Assembly: GCA_964584325.1 (NCBI GenBank)
Contig: CAZOZP010000049.1
Location: 1-28,675 of the forward strand
Source: CAZOZP01 sp964584325
GTDB lineage: Bacteria; Bacteroidota; Ignavibacteria; Ignavibacteriales; Melioribacteraceae
DNA: 28,675 nucleotides
Direction: 5' to 3'
Shown piece after piece: positions 16,905 through 23,698 of this stretch (positions within the stretch are counted from its first letter, which is position 1; each line of letters starts with the position of its first letter). A program made the position numbers and the translations under genes. Below the pieces are notes generated by a model. It was not told the DNA's origin and searched no databases. It saw nothing but the letters and a program-made list of their open reading frames with translations.

Positions 16905-18363
16905 CTTTATGCTCCTTTTTTAAAAGAGATGCCGGATAAAACTCCATTAATTCAATTACATCAAGATAGGGGGTTACTTGATCCACAACTATAGCATCTT
17001 CGAATTTTGATTGTGCCTTAGGAAAAACAGGCAGTTTCCTTCCTCTGAATTTTAATTCCTGAATGAAGTTACTTCTATCAAGTTTACTTCCAAATAAAAC
17101 ATCTCTTAGAAGTTTAATCTTAGAATTTGGCCAATTTTTTTTATCAGAAAAAACTTTAGAGGCATTAATTATATCTTCAATACCAAGTTTCGTATCTTCT
17201 ATTCTGTATGGACGCAATGTCAGAATACTATTATCAGTACTCTTAAAATGCTTATCTCTAATTTCTTCCACAGAACCGGTAATTCCACCGTATGCAATGT
17301 TAAAATCGATCCAGGAACCATTATCGTTTTTTACTTTTCTCTTCATTTTTGCAGTTTGGCATAAATCTTCAGCATTTTCATAAGCTCGATAAAAAGGGTA
17401 TTTCTTTTTAACTATCGATACACCTGCACAAGCCGAAAGTGGAATATTATCAGAAGCTTGCTTTTTCGCGAACACCTCTAAATACTTTTGTGCAAAATAA
17501 ATTCCCAATCTGGCATCGCAGACAAAAGTAATATCATCACCGCCTATAATAACAGGCCTTATAGGTAATACACTTTTATTTCCCCTCTTGGTAATTTTAA
17601 CATCACTTAAGATTGCATCATTTAATACCCTTTCACTAATAATTTCCCGGAAACTTTCTTCGACTGCAGTTTCAACAGTTTGTGATAATGCCTTTATTTC
17701 AGATGCGGTTCTGCATGCCTTAAAACGATCGCCCATTCCATTGCCGTCAATATGAACAACCGCTATATAATCTGTATCATTTTCACTTCCTCCAAGTTCA
17801 TCAAAATCAGAACTAAAACATTTATCGGTATTCAGTATCTCAGCATAATTATCTTTTAACTCACTATCTGACATAGCCGCATATTTTATTTTTGCTGCAG
17901 CTACAGAAGAAATGTACTCACCATCATCATAAACTTCAGCTGAGAACCCAGTTCTTGGGCATTCAGCAGTTATACCATAGCTTTTAATTCTTGTTAGGGG
18001 AAAGTATTTGTTTTTATTCCTGGCCAGTTCGTTAAAAAGACTATTTAATGATTCTTTAAAAGAACCATCCTGCAACTCAAAATTTTCGCTAATTGCACTT
18101 GCAATTGAAAGTCCGGGAAACTTAATTAAATTATCTGTACTCCAATTCCTTAAAAACTCCTTAGCTTCTTTGGAATCATCAAAACAAACCAAAACATTTC
18201 CGCCACCTTCGTAAATAATTTGTGCAGTTTTACAGTAATCTAGAATATTCTTATATAGATTCTTTACTATATAAGAGGCTCCAAGGTTTTCCCTCAGCTT
18301 ATTTGAGCCGAACACATACTTTTGAATCGATGCTGTGTCCAATAAAACAGCTGTTTTGGTCAT
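16897..18363 (-). CDS. cas10: Cas10-type cyclase/polymerase without HD domain
   Basis: 488 residues, about half to two-thirds the size of a full Cas10. The N-terminus starts directly with the first palm region (LLDTASIQKYVFGSNKLRENLGASYIV, seen in pieces from 7), including YEGGGNVLV (51-59). No N-terminal HD nuclease domain is present, so it should not cut DNA. The second palm has HIDGNGMGDRF (D206) and the intact catalytic VIIGGDDITF (G274-G275-D276-D277), predicting synthesis of cyclic oligoadenylates when target RNA is bound. A C-terminal helical domain follows. The zinc-knuckle region (ECPRTGFSAEVYDD) keeps only one cysteine. It follows the CARF gene by one base, which fits a second-messenger pathway. 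Cas10-type identity is firm; product chemistry is inferred from GGDD. Confidence 0.9.
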   Translation of the reverse strand: MTKTAVLLDTASIQKYVFGSNKLRENLGASYIVKNLYKNILDYCKTAQIIYEGGGNVLVCFDDSKEAKEFLRNWSTDNLIKFPGLSIASAISENFELQDGSFKESLNSLFNELARNKNKYFPLTRIKSYGITAECPRTGFSAEVYDDGEYISSVAAAKIKYAAMSDSELKDNYAEILNTDKCFSSDFDELGGSENDTDYIAVVHIDGNGMGDRFKACRTASEIKALSQTVETAVEESFREIISERVLNDAILSDVKITKRGNKSVLPIRPVIIGGDDITFVCDARLGIYFAQKYLEVFAKKQASDNIPLSACAGVSIVKKKYPFYRAYENAEDLCQTAKMKRKVKNDNGSWIDFNIAYGGITGSVEEIRDKHFKSTDNSILTLRPYRIEDTKLGIEDIINASKVFSDKKNWPNSKIKLLRDVLFGSKLDRSNFIQELKFRGRKLPVFPKAQSKFEDAIVVDQVTPYLDVIELMEFYPASLLKKEHKDE

Positions 18364-18364
18364 T

Positions 18365-19711
18365 TCAATTTTCTCCTATAAAATCTAAAATGTTTATTTC
18401 AAAATTTTTCTCACTTAAATCTTCAATTCCAAGAACAACAATTTTTTCTCTACCGCCTGTAACCTGCTGTAATTCTTCTTGTAATAATTTTGAAGTAGTT
18501 CTCTCACTGTCATTTACCGGAAGCAATGTAACGAGCATTGCCTTTGCTTCATCGCCCCCAATTTGCTGAACCCTATGTACAATTTCAAATCCTTTAGATT
18601 TACAAAGATGTTTTGAATCGGCTGTAGTAACAGAAATACCAAATAATTGATAACCTTTTATTAAAATGATATCAATCTCAAATTTTTGATTATTATGGCC
18701 GGTATTTGAATTAATAATTTCAAAATTACTAAGTATTTGGAGTTCATCTTGTTTAAATATATTTTTAAGCTTTTTTACTAATAAATTCTCAAGCCATTTG
18801 CCGTCAAAAAATTCACAATACTCACCTAACGCTTTACCAATTTTTTCATTAAATTCAAATTTATCCGCAGTTTGAATAAATAGCCTTCCGTTTTCAGGCA
18901 ATGCATTATTTAATTCTTGAAACAATCCTTTTGGTTGAAAAAGCTTTAATAAATCATAATTATTTTTTAATAGTCTTCCCTTGCTATCAAACATATTTTC
19001 AGAATATTTAATGGCCAATGAATCTTTATGATCTAAGAAAAGCTCACGATTAAAACCATTCTCTTTGTCTTTATATAGAGAATTAGTATTATTTTTTTCA
19101 ATTGAATCTGCTAACAGTGCGAAGACTTCATCTCCATAACTTTCAAAACTGTTATTGTTCCCATCTTTTTTTATTGTGAAATTATGAAGAGAAAGAATTT
19201 CCTCAAGTGAGATTTTAACATTATTTCTCAAGTCCTCTGAAATAGAGTAACCTTTTTTATTTACATCAAAAATTAATCGGTGTTTTCGTGCATCGAGATA
19301 TGAAAATGTCACACTATTCATTAATTGCCTTTCAATTTCTCTGTAGGCATGAATTACCATTGATTTTGTTCCACCGGTATAATTAAAATGAAAAGAAGCT
19401 CCATCAATATTTAATAGTTCCGAACATAATTTCGACAAACAATCGATGATTGATTTATCTTTCCCAATATCACTTATTTTATAACTGTAATTTATTAACA
19501 AATCACTTCTTTTTTTGACAAGAAGTGATTCTATATTTTCCGCATACTTTTTCGTCGACTCCTGATTCCTTTCCTCATTTTTCTCAGAAACAATCAACCA
19601 TATTCTTTTAAGATTAACATTCTCTTTCAGAAAATAATCTGCAACTATATAATTGGGTAAAGGATTTGTGCCTACAAGAAGTATTAAATCGGTAAAATCA
19701 TATTGATTCAT
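18365..19711 (-). CDS. CARF-domain effector with PD-(D/E)XK-like nuclease domain (Card1/Can2-like)
   Basis: 448 residues. The N-terminal CARF domain has VGTNPLPNYIVADYFL (13-28) and the ligand-loop motif FNYTGGTKSMVIHAY (109-123), the hallmarks of cyclic-oligoadenylate sensors. The C-terminal part resembles the restriction-like nuclease of Card1/Can2: GKWLENLLVKKL (E308), then FEIDIIL (E345, D347). Where the usual ExK strand should be, it reads GISVTTADSKHLCKSKGFE, so the lysine is absent from its normal place and K371/K373 in the following helix are the only candidates. An IVHRVQQIGGDEAKAMLV stretch follows. First gene of the operon, with AAAGG 7 bases before the ATG. Role: sense the Cas10 product and degrade nucleic acid. 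Sensor call strong; nuclease activity uncertain. Confidence 0.85.
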   Translation of the reverse strand: MNQYDFTDLILLVGTNPLPNYIVADYFLKENVNLKRIWLIVSEKNEERNQESTKKYAENIESLLVKKRSDLLINYSYKISDIGKDKSIIDCLSKLCSELLNIDGASFHFNYTGGTKSMVIHAYREIERQLMNSVTFSYLDARKHRLIFDVNKKGYSISEDLRNNVKISLEEILSLHNFTIKKDGNNNSFESYGDEVFALLADSIEKNNTNSLYKDKENGFNRELFLDHKDSLAIKYSENMFDSKGRLLKNNYDLLKLFQPKGLFQELNNALPENGRLFIQTADKFEFNEKIGKALGEYCEFFDGKWLENLLVKKLKNIFKQDELQILSNFEIINSNTGHNNQKFEIDIILIKGYQLFGISVTTADSKHLCKSKGFEIVHRVQQIGGDEAKAMLVTLLPVNDSERTTSKLLQEELQQVTGGREKIVVLGIEDLSEKNFEINILDFIGEN

Positions 19712-19758
19712 TTTTTGCCTTTAAATGTTGTAATAATCAGACACTTTAACTCATTAGT

Positions 19759-19787
19759 ATTACATAACAAGTTATTTTTGTGCTCAA
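19759..19787 (-). promoter_or_regulatory. Candidate promoter of the CRISPR-like operon
   Basis: Minus strand TTGAGC, 17 bases, TGTAAT, about 48 bases before the CARF-protein start codon. It is an imperfect sigma70-type match only. A TTGACA at 19810-19815 lies upstream but lacks a well-placed -10. The CCGGAAAA/CTCTGATA promoter type seen elsewhere in the window is absent here. Confidence 0.3.
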
Positions 19788-19838
19788 GTTACTTAATCAT
19801 TTATTATAATGTCAAGTAATAATTACATATTTCTGAAT

Positions 19839-19961
19839 TTATTTTATCTTTCCGGTGAAAAACAAAATAAGAACTATTATAATTACAATTGCCATTACCG
19901 GAAAAAACGGCAAGCCGAATAAAACTATTGCCGTACCTATTAATCTGGGATCGATTCTCAT
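19839..19961 (-). CDS. 40-residue single-pass membrane peptide
   Basis: A short open frame with ribosome site GGAAAGGAAAA just before the ATG at 19959-19961. The peptide begins MRIDPRLIGTAIVLFGLPFF, continues with a second hydrophobic stretch PVMAIVIIIVLILFF, and ends TGKIK, so a single membrane helix (or tight hairpin) with a basic cytoplasmic tail is likely. It lies between the 62-base repeat and the CRISPR-like operon, in the same direction, about 127 bases before the CARF gene. It may be a lone small gene or an accessory of the operon. No family recognised; small hydrophobic frames can arise by chance in AT-rich DNA, but the strong ribosome site supports it. Confidence 0.6.
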   Translation of the reverse strand: MRIDPRLIGTAIVLFGLPFFPVMAIVIIIVLILFFTGKIK

Positions 19962-19991
19962 ATTATTTTCCTTTCCATTATTATTAAGTTA

Positions 19992-20058
19992 AACCCAAAT
20001 TATTCTTTCTTTGCAATGGTATTCAGTGATAAAGATTTTCTAACGAATAATTTGGGTT
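19992..20058. repeat. 62/67-base palindromic repeat, copy 2
   Basis: Perfect 14-base inverted arms AACCCAAATTATTC (19992-20005) and GAATAATTTGGGTT (20045-20058). The first 62 bases share both arm blocks and exact length with copy 1 at 1814-1875 in the same orientation; the 39-base middles share only their edges (TTT and TCTAAC). It lies just after the stop of the 97-aa gene and could also act as a transcript-ending stem. Confidence 0.85.
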
Positions 20059-20063
20059 AAAAA

Positions 20064-20357
20064 TTAAACTTTGAGCTTACTGCCATATTCGGTTATTTTT
20101 CTCATTATCATTTCGCTTTTTTGTTGAGTAAATACATAAAACTCTTCCAGGCTCTTTCCAACGAATTTCTGCACATATTTATGATCAAGTTTTGCTTCAA
20201 CAAACCAAATCATTCTTATCAATCTTACAGACTCAGTTAAATCCGGAAATGTACTTCTGCAACATTCTAAATATGAATCAAAATGTTCATCAAATTCATA
20301 TTCCATTTCATTAAGATAGTGTTTGAATGCTTTATTGATTTCCATTTCTTCGTTCAT
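20064..20357 (-). CDS. Small helical protein of unknown function (97 aa)
   Basis: 97 residues, strongly acidic N-terminus and all-helical appearance (MNEEMEINKAFKHYLNEMEY, later FVGKSLEEFYVFTQQKSEMI). No signal peptide, membrane segment or catalytic motif. It has AAGGAG 8 bases before the ATG and promoter B immediately upstream, giving a leader of only about a dozen bases. It is one of three 97-107 residue proteins that directly follow copies of this promoter. Its C-terminal SLEEFYVF segment weakly resembles TFEEYSSF in the 25370-25693 protein, which hints at, but does not prove, common origin. Function unknown. Confidence 0.7.
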   Translation of the reverse strand: MNEEMEINKAFKHYLNEMEYEFDEHFDSYLECCRSTFPDLTESVRLIRMIWFVEAKLDHKYVQKFVGKSLEEFYVFTQQKSEMIMRKITEYGSKLKV

Positions 20358-20375
20358 TGCGCAATCTCCTTTTTC

Positions 20376-20413
20376 TTATTATATCAGAGTAATTATTCTT
20401 TTGTTTTTCCGGA
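20376..20413 (-). promoter_or_regulatory. Shared-motif promoter B
   Basis: Minus strand TCCGGAAAA, 15 bases, CTCTGATATAATAA, followed by GAAAAAGGAG and the ATG of the 97-aa gene. TATAAT lies 20 bases before the start codon. Confidence 0.82.
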
Positions 20414-20423
20414 TAAATGTGAT

Positions 20424-20579
20424 TTATTTTCCGAATATTTTTCCCAACAGCTTTCCGGTTAGTCTGCCGGTTACTCTTCTTACGATCCTTTCGCCTGTTT
20501 TTCCTCTTTTTACGGCATTTATATCTCCTAATACTCTTGCAAGTAAATAAAGCATTCCTCGCGTTTTGTTGATGTTCAT
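20424..20579 (-). CDS. Short basic conserved-type protein (51 aa)
   Basis: 51 residues: MNINKTRGMLYLLARVLGDI, then a basic glycine/arginine-rich half with NAVKRGKTGERIVRR and a GRLTGKLLGKIFGK end. The style (MNxNKT...LYxLARxxGDxxAV, then basic repeats ending in K/R) recalls a widespread family of small uncharacterised proteins often found in phage-like or accessory regions. AAAGGA lies about 8 bases before the ATG, overlapping the stop region of the lipoprotein gene 12 bases upstream, so it is the last gene of the five-gene operon from promoter C. A role in nucleic-acid or membrane binding is possible from charge alone. Confidence 0.7.
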   Translation of the reverse strand: MNINKTRGMLYLLARVLGDINAVKRGKTGERIVRRVTGRLTGKLLGKIFGK

Positions 20580-20591
20580 TTTATTTATCCT

Positions 20592-21464
20592 TTAAGATTC
20601 TTTTATAAATCTGCTTAATACTTTTTTGGTATTTGCGGGTAAATCAGTCTTTACTATTTTTACCGCATCGGCCTTAATGCCCATTTCCAATAACCATTTG
20701 GTCCAGAACTTTCGGATTATATCATAGTCTGCAGGACTCTCGTTTCCGGGATTCACCTCAACTACTATTACTTTCAAATTCTTATAGTTCTTGTTTATTT
20801 TTATGAATCCAAAGTCTTCTTTGTCGAACTTACTTTCCCAGTTGGGGTCTTTTCTCAGTTTGTTCATTACTCCGGACTTCTGTACTATATAACTGTATCT
20901 GTTGCCATTCTGAACCTTCCCTTTCTCCCAAAACATATAACCGTCTGTTACTACTATCAGAATGTTTTTGAAAATTGAATCTCCGGCAATACATTTATCT
21001 TCAATATCATCGGCAAAAAATCTGAAAATGTCTGAACCGGGATATTTTTTGCTTGCGGTTGCCAGAGTGTAAACTTTGTTGTAAGTATGCTTTACTCCTT
21101 CTTCAAAATTCCTGAAAGCCTGTTTTTTCTCTTTTACTTCCATTTCGGCGAAATCAATTCGCAGATTTTCTGAGAGTTTCAGCATTTCCCTGTTCTCGGG
21201 CTGCGGATGAAAATAGAAATTCAGTTTCCCCTTTGCCTTAAATGTTCCTTCGGTTACTAGTTCCTGCTTGAATATATCAATTACGGAATTAATAATTGCC
21301 AGATCCTTTTGAACTTGAAGCGGATTTGCTTCGGGATCAATCCTGTCTGAGAGGTCGGTCAATACGCTTATGTTCAACTGCTTCCCTGTGATTTCAACTT
21401 CCGGCTCCTGACTGCAGGAAACAACTGCTAACATTATGATGAATACAAATAAAATATTTCTCAT
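20592..21464 (-). CDS. vWA-like lipoprotein
   Basis: 290 residues. A lipoprotein signal peptide (MRNILFVFIIMLAVVSC) ends in the lipobox VVSC, predicting lipid attachment at C17. The mature part begins with a von Willebrand A-like strand LNISVLTDLSDRID (D37, S39: a partial MIDAS, the second serine replaced by arginine) and has the later NILIVVTDGYMFW strand typical of the fold. It also contains an NYKNLKVIVVEVNPG strand and a basic C-terminus. It is secreted to the periplasmic face. GAGGAAAA ahead of its ATG overlaps the stop of the four-TM protein gene, so the two are co-translated and probably partners: an inner-membrane coiled-coil protein plus a periplasmic vWA lipoprotein. Function unknown; vWA domains often mediate metal-dependent protein contacts. 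Confidence 0.75.
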   Translation of the reverse strand: MRNILFVFIIMLAVVSCSQEPEVEITGKQLNISVLTDLSDRIDPEANPLQVQKDLAIINSVIDIFKQELVTEGTFKAKGKLNFYFHPQPENREMLKLSENLRIDFAEMEVKEKKQAFRNFEEGVKHTYNKVYTLATASKKYPGSDIFRFFADDIEDKCIAGDSIFKNILIVVTDGYMFWEKGKVQNGNRYSYIVQKSGVMNKLRKDPNWESKFDKEDFGFIKINKNYKNLKVIVVEVNPGNESPADYDIIRKFWTKWLLEMGIKADAVKIVKTDLPANTKKVLSRFIKES

Positions 21465-21465
21465 T

Positions 21466-22638
21466 TTAGTTTTCCTCTATCTTATTAAAACTTTTTATCT
21501 GCTCAAAAGCACGGTTTATAATAACTTCATTTTGTCCGGCATTTTTCATATATAACAGCCAACCTCTTCCATAGTCGTTTATCCTGGGCATTATTTCGGA
21601 AACATCATAATGGATAGTGAATACTTCCGAATTGATTTTCTCTATTTCTTCAGTGTTCGACGAAATATTTCCGTGTAATTCCTTTTTCTTGTTTTTAAGT
21701 ATTTCAATTGCGGATTTATGTTCTTCTATTGTGCTTTCGCGTGAATCAACCAGCACTTTTACTTTATCCAATGAGTTCCTGGCATCGTTAAAAAATGTAA
21801 ATATTTCGCCCCAGATTAAGTAAACCACAAATCCCGCAAAAAGTATAAGCCAAAAATTAACATCCGTAAATGCTGTATATAATGTATAGGCGGATACCTC
21901 GGCAAAAGAATTTGAGGCCTCTATGTCGGCTATTTTCTTGCATATTTCGTAAGCCAAGATTCCGTCAAAAACAAAAGTTATGGTTAGAATAACAATAGTC
22001 TTCACCTTCACTTTTGCTTCTCTGTATCTATGGTATAAATATCCTATTCCCAGGAACACAACAGGTGCAATCAGAATTAGCAAAAAGGCAAGAAACCCGG
22101 CTTTGAATGATTCCGTAATTGCTTTGGGATAAAAAATGCTGTTTACAACAATATTTTCATCAAGAGTGAAACTCCTGAAAAAAGCAGAATACATTGTTGA
22201 TGTATAATAAACCCAGAGGTAAGCAGTTATTCCGGTTATAAGTGTAAGAGTGATATAATATGTAAATTTATCCGGCTTTTCCGAAATATGCTTTTCCGGT
22301 GTCCGCTTTATCGAGTTTATCTCTGTCTTGATTTCCTTAATATGCTCCTGCTCTTCAATAATTTCACCATCAAGCTTTTCGATTTGCTCATTAACTTTTG
22401 CATTCTGCCTTGCAATCTCATCAGCCCTGGATCGCATCTCATCCTGAGTTTTTTCCTTAGATGAAATCTCGGTCCTGCGGATTTCCATAAACTCGTCCCA
22501 TATTTTCTTTAATCCTAACTCGAGAGCTGAGATATCGCCTTTATGGGTACCTGCCTCAATGAAACCGCGATTATAGTATTCACTTTGTTCAATACTATCC
22601 TGAAAATTTTGAATATTATTAATATTTGCGAGCTGCAT
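21466..22638 (-). CDS. Four-TM coiled-coil membrane protein, unknown function
   Basis: 390 residues. A cytoplasmic-looking N-terminal coiled coil (about 60-112, rich in E/K) is followed by four membrane helices near 126-146, 178-202, 212-230 and 262-282, then a second coiled coil (285-340) and a C-terminal soluble tail. Two coiled coils flanking the membrane domain on the same side could zip together or form oligomers. No channel, transporter or enzyme motif recognised. AGGA sits before the ATG; the gap to the upstream gene is 14 bases and the next gene follows after one base. It belongs to the five-gene operon from promoter C. Topology is by eye from hydrophobicity. Confidence 0.72.
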   Translation of the reverse strand: MQLANINNIQNFQDSIEQSEYYNRGFIEAGTHKGDISALELGLKKIWDEFMEIRRTEISSKEKTQDEMRSRADEIARQNAKVNEQIEKLDGEIIEEQEHIKEIKTEINSIKRTPEKHISEKPDKFTYYITLTLITGITAYLWVYYTSTMYSAFFRSFTLDENIVVNSIFYPKAITESFKAGFLAFLLILIAPVVFLGIGYLYHRYREAKVKVKTIVILTITFVFDGILAYEICKKIADIEASNSFAEVSAYTLYTAFTDVNFWLILFAGFVVYLIWGEIFTFFNDARNSLDKVKVLVDSRESTIEEHKSAIEILKNKKKELHGNISSNTEEIEKINSEVFTIHYDVSEIMPRINDYGRGWLLYMKNAGQNEVIINRAFEQIKSFNKIEEN

Positions 22639-22652
22639 ATTTATCCTGTTCT

Positions 22653-23114
22653 TTAAGATTTAATTACTTTTTTAATTGGTTCGGTTTTCTTTTTTGAAAT
22701 TCTCTCTTTACAGCACATACCTGATTGCAGGGAATGTATTGCTTTTTTGTTGGTACATTCAGAAACACCGAATATCTTCTCAAGTGCCTGTGTACAGGTC
22801 TTGATTATTTCATCAACAGGTATTGCTGTTTCTGTTTTCGAATAAAATCCGCCTGCTTTTTCAAGCGACTTCATTTGTGCTTTTTTCAGTGTTTTGTATT
22901 TCTTCAATCCTTCTTCTATTATAAGCCTAAGATCATTTTCCTCAACATTAAAACAGAGCATTGCCAGTCTGCGTAAATCTCTTTCATCATTGAAATCATC
23001 TATGCGGTGCATATAGATTTCAGCATCCTTTTTTAATTGAGTTATGAGCTTCTTCTTAAGAACTTCCGGATCAGAGATTATATATTTAATTTTTCTTTCC
23101 ATTTTTAATTCCAT
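22653..23114 (-). CDS. Hypothetical cytoplasmic protein (153 aa)
   Basis: 153 residues, helical and lysine-rich. An N-terminal segment FNDERDLRRLAMLCFNVEENDLRLIIEEGL and a C-terminal part with several cysteines (SECTNKK, then SGMCCKERI) are the only distinctive parts. Two starts are possible: ATG 23112-23114 has no ribosome site, while ATG 23100-23102 (fifth codon) has GGAA about 7 bases upstream. No domain recognised. Second gene of the operon that encodes the coiled-coil membrane protein and vWA lipoprotein, so it is a plausible cytoplasmic partner. Confidence 0.65.
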   Translation of the reverse strand: MELKMERKIKYIISDPEVLKKKLITQLKKDAEIYMHRIDDFNDERDLRRLAMLCFNVEENDLRLIIEEGLKKYKTLKKAQMKSLEKAGGFYSKTETAIPVDEIIKTCTQALEKIFGVSECTNKKAIHSLQSGMCCKERISKKKTEPIKKVIKS

Positions 23115-23164
23115 ACTAAAAGCTTGATAAATATCTGAGTTTATTTACTCAATTGAGATTAAAC

Positions 23165-23470
23165 TTAATTGTTATAGATATTTGACCTAAAATATATTAC
23201 TTCATAACGACTGCTGAGTTTTAATAATAAAGATTCTCTCAAAATAAAAAAATTTTGGTCCAGTATTGAAATGTCAATACTTTTAAGTTCTCTCATCTCA
23301 TTCCTGAATTTTAACATACTCTTTACTAATTCAAGATGAACTCTTAATCTAATTCTGCTGTATTGCTCAATAGTCAAATCGTCCAAATCATACTCGCTTA
23401 ATATTGTTTCCACATTGTTATGTGCATCTTCTTTTATTTTGGTTATAATCTCCATGACATTTGATTCCAT
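23165..23470 (-). CDS. Small helical protein of unknown function (101 aa)
   Basis: 101 residues, predicted all-helical (IEQYSRIRLRVHLELVKSML then KFRNEMREL). No recognised domain. It has a strong AAGGAG 6 bases before the ATG, and promoter C directly upstream. It is the first gene of a five-gene run (23470 to 20424). It is one of three similarly sized small proteins that each follow a copy of the shared promoter, but sequence likeness to the others is at best weak. Confidence 0.68.
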   Translation of the reverse strand: MESNVMEIITKIKEDAHNNVETILSEYDLDDLTIEQYSRIRLRVHLELVKSMLKFRNEMRELKSIDISILDQNFFILRESLLLKLSSRYEVIYFRSNIYNN

Positions 23471-23486
23471 AATAACTCCTTTTTTC

Positions 23487-23524
23487 TTATTCTATCAGAG
23501 ATGGTATGTATGGAATTTTCCGGG
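23487..23524 (-). promoter_or_regulatory. Shared-motif promoter C
   Basis: Minus strand CCCGGAAAA, 15 bases, CTCTGATAGAATAA, then GAAAAAAGGAG and the ATG of the 101-aa gene 18 bases after the -10-like box. It heads the operon with the four-TM protein and vWA lipoprotein genes. Confidence 0.82.
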
Positions 23525-23698
23525 AAATTTTAAGAATTATTTTCGATGCAGTTTTCTTGGAAAACTAAAGACAGTTATTCTGACGAGCTTGCGATGAAGA
23601 AACTCTTCGCAAATAAAGCGGATAAGATTCTCTAAACAATCTGCGTAACCAGAAAGTCATTATTAGATAGCCTCTTTTTATGAGAAAGGTTACATTAG
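23525..23698. other. Intergenic region with hairpins
   Basis: No gene seen. AGTTTTC-TTG-GAAAACT (about 23550-23567) forms a 7-base stem, and a less perfect GCGATGAAGA/TCTTCGC stem lies about 25 bases on. They lie after the TPR/OB gene on the minus strand and before promoter C, so they may end that transcript, though no clear U-run follows. Confidence 0.35.

Noticed and set aside
19759..19787. Shared CCGGAAAA/CTCTGATA promoter before the CRISPR-like operon
   Set aside because: An ACCGGAAAG word lies near 19850 but no CTCTGATA block follows at the fixed spacing.
19992..20058. Integron attC site
   Set aside because: TCTAAC and GTTAAAC words look suggestive, but the RYYYAAC/GTTRRRY pairing is not met at the proper ends and no integrase is present.
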